Assembly: GCA_031278175.1 (NCBI GenBank)
Contig: JAITLB010000185.1
Coordinates: 1-42,954 of the forward strand
Direction of reading: 5' to 3'
Origin: Christensenellaceae bacterium
Lineage (GTDB): Bacteria; Bacillota; Clostridia; Christensenellales; DTU072
DNA length: 42,954 nucleotides
Below, one piece after another: positions 33,831 through 42,651 of this stretch (its first letter is position 1; each line of letters begins with the position of its first letter). The notes beneath the pieces are model-generated. The model was not told the DNA's origin. It saw nothing but the letters and a program-made list of their open reading frames with translations, and made no database searches. Made by a program: the position numbers and the translations under genes.

Positions 33831-34400
33831 TTAACTTATCGCATTATATCCTTCTCGCAATGCCCTGAGATTCGATTCAAGAAACTTCTGTGGTACAGAC
33901 GCAGAAACTGCGCTCTCCATTTCATCGTAATCTATCTGGCATAATTTTGTAAACGCACCTAACATAACAATATTAACGGCTTTTACATTCCCAGCCTGAC
34001 CCGCTAAGCCGATGGCATCTATAACTACTGCCTTGCGGCCTGTCCCTCGAATTTTATCGGGTATGTCTGATGGATACTCTTCTACACCCATTATTACAGG
34101 CATAGGCATTATTTTACCGTCATTTAAAAGAATTACACCTGTTTGCCTTAAGTAATGCATCCAGCGCAAAGCTTCAAGCGACTCAAATGCTAAAATATAA
34201 TCTGCCTCACCTTCGGTAATAACAGGAGAAGCTATATCTTTGCCAATTCTTACATGTGTCGTCACGCTACCACCGCGTTGTGACATTCCATGCACTTCAC
34301 TCAATTTACAATCTTTGTCTGTAGCAATCGCCCACGCACCTAAAACTCTGCTAGCTAAAAGCGTGCCTTGCCCACCGACACCTACAATTAATATATTCAT
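33831..34400 (-). CDS. iorB: Indolepyruvate ferredoxin oxidoreductase, beta subunit
   Basis: The beta (gamma-domain) subunit of the 2-oxoacid:ferredoxin oxidoreductase that decarboxylates aryl pyruvates to aryl acetyl-CoA. It has 189 residues from the ATG at 34400. The glycine loop GVGGQGTLLASRVLG is near the N terminus, with MSQRGGSVTTHVRIG and the C-terminal KFLESNLRALREGYN. The partner alpha subunit, which carries the TPP and iron-sulfur sites and normally lies immediately upstream, is not in this window. Instead a ROK kinase gene overlaps its start by one base (TGATG). Confidence 0.92.
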   Translation of the reverse strand: MNILIVGVGGQGTLLASRVLGAWAIATDKDCKLSEVHGMSQRGGSVTTHVRIGKDIASPVITEGEADYILAFESLEALRWMHYLRQTGVILLNDGKIMPMPVIMGVEEYPSDIPDKIRGTGRKAVVIDAIGLAGQAGNVKAVNIVMLGAFTKLCQIDYDEMESAVSASVPQKFLESNLRALREGYNAIS

Positions 34401-35362
34401 CAACACCTAACCCAGTCAGTATCTCTTTTCATCATACATATTGCAGCCGCGCCTAATATTCCAGCGTCGTTTAGCAGTTCTGCTTTAACGACTTCTACAG
34501 GCACATTGCGCTTGCCACCAAAAGCATGTTTTGCAGCGTAATTATTAATGCGCTTTATAAAGTCGCCACCTTCGTTGGAGATTCCACCGCCTATGACAAA
34601 CACATCTGGTCTAAAGATATTGATCAAGTTAACAACACCCTCCGACACATGCTTAATATATGTATTTACTACTCTCCTGCCCACTTTGTCGCCAGCTTCC
34701 GCTGCTCTAAAAGCCGTGCGTCCCGATACTCTGCCATCGCCTTCGGCAATTCGCGCTAGCTCGGAATCGGGATATTTATCTATACACTTTTTAGTTTCTC
34801 TTATAAGTCCTGTAGCAGATGCATACGCTTCCCAGCAACCACGTCGTCCACAATTGCAAGGTATGCCACCGGATTTTATAACCATATGTCCGCCCTCAGC
34901 GCCAGCACCACCAAAACCTGCCATAACTTTTCCGTCAACAATTATTCCAGTGCCAACTCCCGTGCCAAGAGTTATAAATATAACGTTTTTTTTGCCCTTA
35001 GCGCCACCAAACAACGTCTCGCCTAGTGCTGCGCAGTTTGCATCGTTATCAGCCCATACGGGAAAGCCTAAGCGTTTATTAAGCTCTTCGCAAATATGCA
35101 CATCCTCGATTTTGATGTTGTTACTATATACAATAACGCCATTTTTTTCGTTTATCGTCCCTGGGATGCCAAGTCCGATCGCTTCTACATCTACAGGCAC
35201 ATTGTACAATAGTTTAAGGCACAGTTCTTCTGCGTTTTTTATCAGAGCTTGACTATCGCCTACTACGGTTTTGACAGTGTCCTTTTTAAGAACCCTACCA
35301 TCTTCGGAAACTATTCCGCCCTTTAGTGACATACCGCCTATGTCAATTCCTATGTAATACAT
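34400..35362 (-). CDS. ROK-family glucokinase
   Basis: This is an ATP-dependent sugar kinase, most like glucokinase (glucose to glucose-6-phosphate). It has 320 residues from ATG 35362. The ATP loop is YIGIDIGGMSLKGG, the sugar/catalytic region NDANCAALGE (Asp107), and TLGTGVGTGII follows. The zinc site of ROK proteins is EGGHM (His159) with CNCGRRGC (Cys169, 171, 176). There is no DNA-binding domain, so it is a kinase, not a repressor. GAGAGAG precedes the ATG. A TTG four codons upstream is less likely. It heads the operon that runs through iorB and paaK. Confidence 0.88.
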   Translation of the reverse strand: MYYIGIDIGGMSLKGGIVSEDGRVLKKDTVKTVVGDSQALIKNAEELCLKLLYNVPVDVEAIGLGIPGTINEKNGVIVYSNNIKIEDVHICEELNKRLGFPVWADNDANCAALGETLFGGAKGKKNVIFITLGTGVGTGIIVDGKVMAGFGGAGAEGGHMVIKSGGIPCNCGRRGCWEAYASATGLIRETKKCIDKYPDSELARIAEGDGRVSGRTAFRAAEAGDKVGRRVVNTYIKHVSEGVVNLINIFRPDVFVIGGGISNEGGDFIKRINNYAAKHAFGGKRNVPVEVVKAELLNDAGILGAAAICMMKRDTDWVRC

Positions 35363-35391
35363 AAACTCTCTCAATACTATAAATTTGTGTT

Positions 35392-35412
35392 AAGCATTTT
35401 TGTTTAATGCTT
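35392..35412. other. Hairpin in the leader of the glucokinase-headed operon
   Basis: AAGCATT (35392-35398) pairs with AATGCTT (35406-35412) around a 7-base loop, about 30 bases upstream of the glucokinase start. A T-rich TTTATT follows on the plus strand only. The 174-base gap between glucokinase and the RpiB-ManA gene has no other clear signal, and it is unclear whether both share one transcript. Confidence 0.35.
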
Positions 35413-35548
35413 TTATTGCCTCTTTGCACTTCTGCTCGAGAACAAAAGTGGCACAAATACTCTTTCTAAATTTGACACTTCAACTATTCGAGCATTTGTT
35501 CACTACTGACCAAAAGTTAAGCACTTTTGTTAGTGACATAATGCCACC

Positions 35549-37027
35549 TTAAATCTTGGTTTCAATAAGTGTAGCATCACCATTAAAGAACACTTTTGAA
35601 TATGCTGGAATTAAGAAAGAATCTCCCTTCTTAGCATTTAGTGTCCCTATCTTACCACTTCCAGCTACAACAGTTATTGCTATTATATTATCTTCAGTGA
35701 TAATCTCATACACAGTTGATACCACAACTTCATATGCTATGAAATACTCGGTTGCAGCAAGAAGTCTTTTTTTGTGACCAACGTGTTCCACATATTCTCT
35801 AGGTTGACATCCATTTGTGTGTTTTGATTTATTCAAAACCTGGAGTGCCTTTTCTATGTGCAAATCTCTTTCTTTGCCTTGTGTATCAGTTCTCCCATAA
35901 TCATATAACCTATATGTGAGATAACTACTTTCTTGAACCTCAACGACAACAACACCTGATAGCAATGCATGCACAGTACCAGCTGGCACAAAAAAGCAAT
36001 CACCTACTTTAACTTCTATCTTGTTTAGCAATTGCGGCAATTGCTTGCTTTTTATCGCTATTCTCAATTCTTCTTCACTAACGTCCTTGTTGAAACCTAA
36101 ATAGATCGCGGCATCTGGTTTAGCGTCCGCTATATACCATGTTTCTGTCTTTCCTAGCACACCTTTTTCATAACGCTCGGCATAAGCATCATCAGGGTGT
36201 ACTTGTATCGACAAATCAGCATTCGCATCTAATATTTTAATTAGAGTACGAAGACGAGTGTATCTCTTTTTACTAGTCCCACACACAGGATAAAATTTGT
36301 TTATAAGATCTGTAACGTACAAACCTGCAAACGTGCCCTCTTCGATCTTCGTTTCATCGCCATCAAGTGTAGAAAGTTCCCAACTCTCAGCAACTTTTTC
36401 TATACCTGGAACACTCTTACCCCACTCTAACATGAGTTTATTTCCGCCCCAAACATAATCCTTTAAAATTGGTGTTAAGCGTTGTGGCGATTGTGGCCAT
36501 GCTTGATCGCAATCAGATATTCCCTTTTCAATCGGGTTTTGATCGCAACATTCGCACTTTGCTTTATTTTGCAATTCTTTCTGTTGCGCTTCTAACCAAT
36601 AAATTGAACGCAACCTATTACCATGTCTACGATTAGCATAGTCAAATTTTGCAGTCAGGAAAATTTTTACAAACTCGTATGCGTCATCGGGTGTTGTAAT
36701 TCTTCCGCCTAGCGCCATAATCATAGCATCATTGTGTTCAACACACATTTGAGCTGAAAACGCATCGGTTACGTGCGCACACCTGAAATCGGAAAATTTG
36801 TTAGCAGCAATCGAGATGCCAATCCCAGTGCCACACATTAGAATCCCTCTGTCAGCTAGCCCTTGCTGCATTGCTTTGGTTACTTTATATGCATAGGTAG
36901 GATAATCAACGGAATTAGTATCATATGTCCCTAGATCTAGAGCAGTGTTATTTGTATCATTAATTGCACGTAGCACCGCTTCTTTTAATACTATCCCGCC
37001 ATGGTCGCACCCAACTGCAATTTTCAT
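35549..37027 (-). CDS. RpiB-ManA fusion: ribose-5-phosphate isomerase B + class I mannose-6-phosphate isomerase
   Basis: One 492-residue frame fuses two sugar-phosphate isomerases. Residues 1-150 are RpiB: GCDHGG (Asp8, His9), the catalytic Cys65 in CGTGIGISIAANK, and EHND (His98). Residues about 183-492 are the Firmicute-type ManA: LKDYVWGG and then the zinc ligands in QVHPDD (Gln275, His277), GKTETWY (Glu295) and AGTVHAL (His353). A linker of about 30 residues has a cysteine cluster (CECC, then DC at 172-173) that could bind metal. GAGGAAA precedes the ATG. Fructose-6-phosphate links both activities, which may explain the pairing. Confidence 0.93.
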   Translation of the reverse strand: MKIAVGCDHGGIVLKEAVLRAINDTNNTALDLGTYDTNSVDYPTYAYKVTKAMQQGLADRGILMCGTGIGISIAANKFSDFRCAHVTDAFSAQMCVEHNDAMIMALGGRITTPDDAYEFVKIFLTAKFDYANRRHGNRLRSIYWLEAQQKELQNKAKCECCDQNPIEKGISDCDQAWPQSPQRLTPILKDYVWGGNKLMLEWGKSVPGIEKVAESWELSTLDGDETKIEEGTFAGLYVTDLINKFYPVCGTSKKRYTRLRTLIKILDANADLSIQVHPDDAYAERYEKGVLGKTETWYIADAKPDAAIYLGFNKDVSEEELRIAIKSKQLPQLLNKIEVKVGDCFFVPAGTVHALLSGVVVVEVQESSYLTYRLYDYGRTDTQGKERDLHIEKALQVLNKSKHTNGCQPREYVEHVGHKKRLLAATEYFIAYEVVVSTVYEIITEDNIIAITVVAGSGKIGTLNAKKGDSFLIPAYSKVFFNGDATLIETKI

Positions 37028-37194
37028 GTAATCGTTTCCTCACAGTTTATTTTGACTTTTGAGTATATTATCAAACTGACAATTCCTCCTAGCAAATTTC
37101 TTGAAAATTATCGCTACTTTCATCAAGCAGGCATATGCAAAAAATACGCTATATAATTATACTCTAAATACTGCAATTTTTCAAGTTTAAATAG

Positions 37195-38193
37195 TTATCT
37201 TGTCGCTTTTATTATTCTATTGTTGAGGCCTGCGTATATTCCTGTCGCGTTGTCGTCATCAAAATACTGTACTATTATATATTGATAATGTTGCTCTGCT
37301 CGCCTTAACATACTAAATAATGTTCTGGCATGATCGTTAGATGTCTGCCCTAATGATAAAAACGCTCGCTCTCCTAATTTGTCTTTTATATGTTCGGCAC
37401 CTATAATTACAGGACATTTATCTATATTGCTATCGTATATTTCTATAATAGACTGTATGCTTTTAGCACATACGGCGGGGCATTGGGGGGCGTAGTGTCT
37501 ATATTTTGCACCTGGAGATTCTGGTTTGTTTTGCTCTATACTTGAATTGTCGAAAACATCACCCAAAACTTCTTTCAGATCGCCCAGCGTTATACTACCA
37601 GGTCGCAAAATTATTGGCACGCTTTTTGTTAAATCGAGTACAGTGCTTTCAATGCCAACTTGCGACTCTCCACCATCTAATATTAGAGGTATCTTACCAT
37701 TAAAATATTCAAACACATGCATAGCCGAAGTAGGGCTTATTCTACCACTAATATTAGCCGATGGTGCAGCTATAGGCACACCAGCTAACTTGATCAATTG
37801 TCGCGCCATAATATGCGCGGGAATCCTTATTCCAACTGTGTCAAGACCTGCGGTCACTACATCGGGTAATTCATGCCTCTTTTTTAAGACAATTGTTAAT
37901 GGACCTGGTGAGAAACTCTCAAAAAGGTCAATAGCCGCACTAGGTACGCATCGTGCTACTCTGTCTAGATCGTCCACGTCTGCTATATGTACTATAAAAG
38001 GGTTGTCTTGCGGTCTGCCTTTGATTTCGTATATCGAAGCTACTGCTTGTGAATCAAAGGCATTAGCACCTAGTCCATAAACAGTTTCTGTAGGGAACGC
38101 AACTACTCTGCCAGACTTAATTAAAAATGCAGCATCTTCTATTTTGTCTATGCCACCCACTATTGTTTTGCATGGCTTAATATTGCTAGTCAT
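37195..38193 (-). CDS. L-threonylcarbamoyladenylate synthase (Sua5/YwlC type)
   Basis: It makes threonylcarbamoyl-AMP from threonine, bicarbonate and ATP for t6A37 in ANN-decoding tRNAs. The 332-residue length marks the Sua5/YwlC type, with a YrdC domain (about 1-210; AFPTETVYGLGANA, KGRPQDNPFIVHI, PSANISGRISPTS, LRPGSIT) and a C-terminal Sua5 domain joined by SPGAKYRHYAP. The start overlaps the stop of the upstream lipoprotein by four bases (ATGA), so it is translationally coupled to it. Confidence 0.93.
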   Translation of the reverse strand: MTSNIKPCKTIVGGIDKIEDAAFLIKSGRVVAFPTETVYGLGANAFDSQAVASIYEIKGRPQDNPFIVHIADVDDLDRVARCVPSAAIDLFESFSPGPLTIVLKKRHELPDVVTAGLDTVGIRIPAHIMARQLIKLAGVPIAAPSANISGRISPTSAMHVFEYFNGKIPLILDGGESQVGIESTVLDLTKSVPIILRPGSITLGDLKEVLGDVFDNSSIEQNKPESPGAKYRHYAPQCPAVCAKSIQSIIEIYDSNIDKCPVIIGAEHIKDKLGERAFLSLGQTSNDHARTLFSMLRRAEQHYQYIIVQYFDDDNATGIYAGLNNRIIKATR

Positions 38194-40031
38194 GTTAATT
38201 TGTATATAACTCCCAACCCGTCTTCTACTGTCACTACTGCGGTTTCAATATACTTGCCATCTTTTGTTAAAAATGTATCTACTGTGGATACGGTATCACA
38301 TATATTCTCTATGAGTAGCGTGCCGTCATTAGCTTTTAGTCCATATTTTATACCATCTTCATACGTGTGATATGTTACATACACACCATTTCTTAGCATG
38401 AATACATCATCCAATTGCGTTTCCGCGCCACTTTTGCTAATCCTAAAGAATAATCTCTCGGTATCACTTGCGCCACCTTGTAGTCTTGACGCTGTCGCGT
38501 ACCCGCTAAAATATGGAGTAAATTCAAAGTACAAATACGGAACCGCTAATGCACCATTTCTGTCATATGCGCCCACATATGTATCGGCTGTTAAACCGCT
38601 TACAGTGACGTTGTAACTTATAATCATTTCATCGTGAGCAATTGCTGTGTTGTACCCAACTGTGTCTTGTAGCGGGGTTATAATGACGCGTTCGGTGCTA
38701 TAGTACTTATAGTAATCTGCACTAAGCGGTGGCATATCAAAGTTCGGATCGCTATTATATAGTCCTATGCCATCTACATATAATAGTGGAAATATTGTAT
38801 TTAAATTTGTGGCTCTAGCATTTTCATCATATATGGTAAATGTAATCGGCCAATCAACGAATCCATCAATTTGCTGATAATAATAATAGTAGACTATTGA
38901 GTATCCGTCTTTTATGGCGCTACTCATGGCAACTGCTGGTTGATAATATAAACCTTTGCCATCGTAATCATCAATGTCATACGCGCTGTTTAATAAATTA
39001 ATAATTCCGCGTATTTCTTCATCAGAGTACTTGTTGGCAACCAATGCTACACGATCTTGGATCTCAAAGCTTTTATAATGCACCGTATTATATGACGCGC
39101 TTTTTATTGTTACATATTGCGCTGTGCCATTAGCATCATATTGAACCATATCATATATGCCTGTTGATGTCGTAGTGGTATGTACCCCAGATAATATGAA
39201 CCACCCCGAGCCTATGTAATAGGCTTGCAGGGTTATATCGGTCTCTGCATAACCCGCTGTTGTGTCAAATGGTGAGAATGACCCTTTCATTAAAAAGTAA
39301 CCATTTGATGTTATTTCATCTACCCTGTAAAATCGTGCTATGTTGCAATATATACTGACAATATGACCATCACACATCTTGAAAGTCGTATCGTTTGAGA
39401 CATCAGAAATCACTCCTACTGTCAACAATACAGAACCACCTGATGATGCATAATCGTAAACTGTAGCAGACGTATATGTTAATGTTTCTTCACTTGTTAA
39501 TGTTTTATAACCTAGCATTACAAGCAATTTTTCATTTAAAAATGCATATTGAACTATAAGAGGCATGTAAATATATGAAAACCCATATTCTTTGCCAGCA
39601 TTGTCACCTCTCAATTTAACCAAGCCGATATACACTTTAGATTCCGATATATCACCAATTGCTACACGCCTAGTGACTATCGCATAATCGCCCTTAATGT
39701 CTAGTACGTTCTCATACCGTGGCGCAATCAGTACACCTTCTTCTATTGTTGCAAAGCCATATAACATGACATTATCACTACCGTACGAAATACTCTCTTC
39801 CGACAAAATATATACTCCAGACGCATCATCATAGGACGAAAATATGATATTACGATCTTTAAAACTTTCCTGATCGGACAACCTAAGCACTTCCTCAACT
39901 TTAGAATATCCCGTTTGTGAAATGAAGTTCTTAAAATAAGTGTCGTATGCGTTGCCTCTTTGGGTCACACACCCAGTTAAGCTGATTATAATCGCCAACA
40001 TAACAGTTAGAACTAACAAAGCTTTTCTCAT
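38190..40031 (-). CDS. Large extracellular lipoprotein, WG-repeat-like, function unknown
   Basis: This 613-residue protein has a clean lipoprotein signal: basic MRK, hydrophobic core, then SLTGC (Cys21). The mature part is rich in Tyr, Thr, Asp and Gly and built of short beta-like repeats (YGFATIEEGVLIAPRYENV near the start, YGLKANDGTLLIENICDTV near the end) that recall WG beta-propeller repeats. I do not recognise a firm family. An extended -10 ends six bases before its ATG, so its mRNA would be leaderless. It overlaps tsaC by four bases, an odd pairing of a surface protein with a tRNA-modification gene. Confidence 0.7.
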   Translation of the reverse strand: MRKALLVLTVMLAIIISLTGCVTQRGNAYDTYFKNFISQTGYSKVEEVLRLSDQESFKDRNIIFSSYDDASGVYILSEESISYGSDNVMLYGFATIEEGVLIAPRYENVLDIKGDYAIVTRRVAIGDISESKVYIGLVKLRGDNAGKEYGFSYIYMPLIVQYAFLNEKLLVMLGYKTLTSEETLTYTSATVYDYASSGGSVLLTVGVISDVSNDTTFKMCDGHIVSIYCNIARFYRVDEITSNGYFLMKGSFSPFDTTAGYAETDITLQAYYIGSGWFILSGVHTTTTSTGIYDMVQYDANGTAQYVTIKSASYNTVHYKSFEIQDRVALVANKYSDEEIRGIINLLNSAYDIDDYDGKGLYYQPAVAMSSAIKDGYSIVYYYYYQQIDGFVDWPITFTIYDENARATNLNTIFPLLYVDGIGLYNSDPNFDMPPLSADYYKYYSTERVIITPLQDTVGYNTAIAHDEMIISYNVTVSGLTADTYVGAYDRNGALAVPYLYFEFTPYFSGYATASRLQGGASDTERLFFRISKSGAETQLDDVFMLRNGVYVTYHTYEDGIKYGLKANDGTLLIENICDTVSTVDTFLTKDGKYIETAVVTVEDGLGVIYKLT

Positions 40032-40516
40032 GTATTAATTATATCATATTTTTATGCAAAATGAGCGATTTTCACATGAATAGCACAGTTAAATTTCTAA
40101 TTCTTTTATGAGCGATACTAAAAGTGAATAATTATAGTTTAGTACCATAAAGCATGCCCGCGAATAGATGTCATGTGAGATACTTACTCAAAAATATACA
40201 CTTTAGTGCCATAGTTGATACCGTCAAAAGCAAGTTTTAAAAGCGCTACTTTGAGAGATTTTACAGAGAAAATAAGTTTGGGATTTGGAAATTTATAATG
40301 CTCACAACTCTCTTTAGATTATAAAGAATAGCATTGGGCGCATTGTGACGGTTTTTTCGTTGTATCATCTATTTGTGCAATTCTTCCTTTGGTTAAGCAC
40401 CTTGTTGCAAACAACGCAATGTTCTAGCGCGTCCTGCAAAATGTCGCCTCGCAGCAGGGGCATTCAGCATCGTGGCTTGCGATTTGACGCAATTTTCGCA
40501 CTAAAAAAAATAATTA
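40032..40516. other. Spacer with a GC-rich patch and extended inverted repeats
   Basis: No gene is accepted here; a 79-codon frame at 40345-40584 looks like chance. CTCAAA (40187-40192)/TTTGAG (40250-40255) encloses TAGTGC (40204-40209)/GCGCTA (40243-40248, one G-T pair). A patch at about 40430-40500 is visibly more GC-rich. It can fold as AATGTCGCC/GGGGCATT with a bulge, and as TTGCG-ATTTGA-CGCAA (40477-40492) followed by TTTT, which is terminator-like on the plus strand. A small RNA is possible but unproven. Confidence 0.35.
40038..40046 (-). promoter_or_regulatory. Extended -10 of the 613-aa lipoprotein gene (leaderless)
   Basis: On the minus strand, TGATATAAT (40046-40038), six bases before ATG 40031, so the first base of the message would be the A of the start codon. 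There is no convincing -35 at 16-18 bases, as tolerated with an extended -10. Confidence 0.55.
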
Positions 40517-40545
40517 GTGACAATCTCTACTTTATGTGCTATAAT
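40517..40545 (+). promoter_or_regulatory. Promoter of the lipoprotein / ABC export unit
   Basis: GTGACA (40517-40522, five of six matches to TTGACA), a 17-base spacer and TATAAT (40540-40545) with an extended TG (TGCTATAAT). Transcription would start near 40552 and run through the decayed small gene into the lipoprotein, membrane-fusion and ABC genes. Confidence 0.65.
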
Positions 40546-40622
40546 CATAATGCTAATATGAGAAAACATCAATCTACATGTTAGACTTCAATAATGATTG
40601 CAAATCAAAAAGGAGTAAAGTC

Positions 40623-40829
40623 ATGATACATATTATTTTTTATTCCATTTGATACAGCTGGAAGAAAAAGTGGACTTCGATAAAGAAGGTAATATTAAAA
40701 AGTGGTGAACAAGTAAAGCAATCGCATACACCTCGTACGTTGTTTTAAACTACCACTGTGCGAGATACTAAGTTAAAAACAACTGTCTGTCACTGTGAGT
40801 ATCAAACATATTATGATGTTCCTAATTAA
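40623..40829 (+). pseudogene. Decayed small gene with an intact ribosome site
   Basis: AAAAAGGAG (40607-40615) lies seven bases before ATG 40623, the best type of ribosome site in the window. Yet the frame stops after nine codons. Neighbouring frames then read coding-like peptides in succession: QLEEKVDFDKEGNIKKW, a stop, TSKAIAYTSYVVLNYHCARY, and in another frame DTKLKTTVCHCEYQTYYDVPN ending at 40829. Two frameshifts and one stop would be needed to join them. This suggests a recently disabled gene of about 65 codons. Chance cannot be excluded, and I know no homologue. Confidence 0.3.
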
Positions 40830-40872
40830 AGTTTGCAAATGGAGGTTATATTGAAGGTTACAAGTTTTAATT

Positions 40873-41748
40873 TTGATTATCTTAATATTATGTATTGGCT
40901 TTTTATTGTTTACTGCTTGCGTTCAACCCGATGCACATTTTTCCACGGATACAGATGAAATCAAAATGCCAACTGTGGATTTTGATGTTTCAATATCACC
41001 CAATTTTGGTGTAGAGTGGATTTTTGTACCGTTCTTTCACGGTGGCAATTTGTCCAAAAGCGTTGTAGATGCCGAAGGTGAAAATTTAGATGATGTAACT
41101 ATCATAGTCGATTCAATGGCAATCAGCCTAACTTGGACTTACCCAGCACATCCTAATTTATATGTCGCGCTGATTGCACTAATTATTAAACCAACATCTG
41201 ATTTCGATGCTTCAATACTCCAGAGAGATATAACTGGTTTGGTGTTTGAAAGTGATGCACCTAGCAGTTATGGAGTTCGCGAGGTAATGCCACTTAATAT
41301 AAGGTTACACACAATTCCAAATGAGTACTTGGCGGGCGGCGATATACCTGCTACGTATGACAGGAATAGATGTCACTTTGATGATGCTTATGGCAGCAAT
41401 CAACTCTTGTTTAGACTGCCTATAAGGTTTGGTGTTTACTATGGATCTTATGCGGGTGTTATCATCAAGTCGATAAGGTTTGCATATGGTAATCTTGAGT
41501 TTTCTGGGGATATCCAAATCATTGAGCATCTTACCGATCGCGATGTTATTCATAATTTTAGCAATCCAGCTGATTTTCTAGCATCGTTTACCGATCCGTA
41601 TTCGGATTTATCTTTACAGTGTACTTTCAATAGTCTTAAAGATGCCGAGCTTGTGGCGGATACTATTGTAGTAGATTTTGCGCTTTTAGATGATCCTACA
41701 CACATTTTCACAGTTTTCGGAGGTTCTGTTGTGTTTGCTAACCGCTAA
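40873..41748 (+). CDS. Lipoprotein with a disrupted start, export-operon partner
   Basis: The frame encodes a signal core ILILCIGFLLFTAC (lipobox FTAC) and a mature domain of about 275 residues of beta-rich sequence that I do not recognise. Its only in-frame starts are TTG 40873 or ATT 40870, which leave no charged N terminus and lie far from the GGAGG at 40841-40845. GGAGG is correctly spaced (5 bases) for TTG 40851, but that codon is in another frame. One inserted base near 40853-40857 would give LK-RLQVLILI, a proper n-region. A 1-base deletion (real or an assembly error) is therefore likely. Confidence 0.55.
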   Translation: MIILILCIGFLLFTACVQPDAHFSTDTDEIKMPTVDFDVSISPNFGVEWIFVPFFHGGNLSKSVVDAEGENLDDVTIIVDSMAISLTWTYPAHPNLYVALIALIIKPTSDFDASILQRDITGLVFESDAPSSYGVREVMPLNIRLHTIPNEYLAGGDIPATYDRNRCHFDDAYGSNQLLFRLPIRFGVYYGSYAGVIIKSIRFAYGNLEFSGDIQIIEHLTDRDVIHNFSNPADFLASFTDPYSDLSLQCTFNSLKDAELVADTIVVDFALLDDPTHIFTVFGGSVVFANR

Positions 41749-41766
41749 CTACACAGTTTAAGATAT

Positions 41767-42651
41767 ATGAGTATTAATAAAGCATATCATAATTATTTAG
41801 CATTGTTCATCACAATCGCAATATTTGTTTTACTTGTTTTTTGCATTGTGCTTGTACATGTTATGGAAACACAGCAAAACACAAGTAACCTCGGAATATA
41901 TGATGCTACTTATGAGATCGATGCTAATGAGAATGCTCAGGTAAATCTATCGGGCTTTTCAGCATTTCCCCTCACCACTGAAAAAAAGCAAACCATTCTC
42001 TTTAGTCAAAATACTACAACGTTTTTTTATAATGAACTGCGCACGTTCAGCATTTCCAATACTGAACTAAATATCGGAGATATTGTTAATATAGGAGATA
42101 TAATTGGTCAGTTTGAAAATGCAAACATTATTAGCGATGCCATTTATATCACACTTGACATTACAGATAGTTCCATTGTGTTGCGCAACTTAATGGAGAT
42201 CTATGCCAATCTTTTTTTAACTGTGGACGCTTACAATGCTCTACGCATGGATGATACACTTATAGTCAGTAAAGAGTATGGTGTTATCTCAACCTGTACT
42301 GTGATAGATATTGATTATGTAAACCTTGTAGAGGAGAAAATAAAAGTTACTGTAAAAATTGATAATAAAGAAAAGGTTCTCTATGGTGTTACTAATGTTA
42401 CAATCAGTAAAGTACTGGAAACCGATCAATATGTTTATGTTTTAAATACATTGGGGTTGGGTTTACCACTTGATCAAGCATCAGTTGTTGAAGCCTATAT
42501 CTTGCATGATGACAGATTTTTGAAAATTAATATTGAGATCACTGCAATCTCTAATATAAAAGCAACAGTGCTACGTGTTTTTCACAATGGGGTGTTGCTT
42601 GATCTTGATCTAGGGGTGATAGAATTTATATATGTGCGAACCAATAGTTGA
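41767..42651 (+). CDS. Membrane-fusion-like protein linked to an ABC transporter
   Basis: This 294-residue protein has one N-terminal membrane helix (about residues 10-32) and an extracytoplasmic part. Residues about 99-118 (TELNIGDIVNIGDIIGQFEN) resemble the lipoyl-like half of membrane fusion (HlyD) adaptors, and the rest is beta-rich. The family match is weak. Its position 18 bases after the lipoprotein gene and overlapping the ABC ATPase start by 20 bases argues for a role in the same transporter. There is no clear Shine-Dalgarno. Confidence 0.55.
   Translation: MSINKAYHNYLALFITIAIFVLLVFCIVLVHVMETQQNTSNLGIYDATYEIDANENAQVNLSGFSAFPLTTEKKQTILFSQNTTTFFYNELRTFSISNTELNIGDIVNIGDIIGQFENANIISDAIYITLDITDSSIVLRNLMEIYANLFLTVDAYNALRMDDTLIVSKEYGVISTCTVIDIDYVNLVEEKIKVTVKIDNKEKVLYGVTNVTISKVLETDQYVYVLNTLGLGLPLDQASVVEAYILHDDRFLKINIEITAISNIKATVLRVFHNGVLLDLDLGVIEFIYVRTNS

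Noticed and set aside
34548..35252. 234-codon plus-strand frame opposite the glucokinase
   Set aside because: Proline/serine-rich antisense shadow of a clear ROK kinase.
40345..40584. 79-codon plus-strand frame before the export operon
   Set aside because: It runs across the promoter at 40517-40545 and a GC-rich hairpin patch, and shows no family features.
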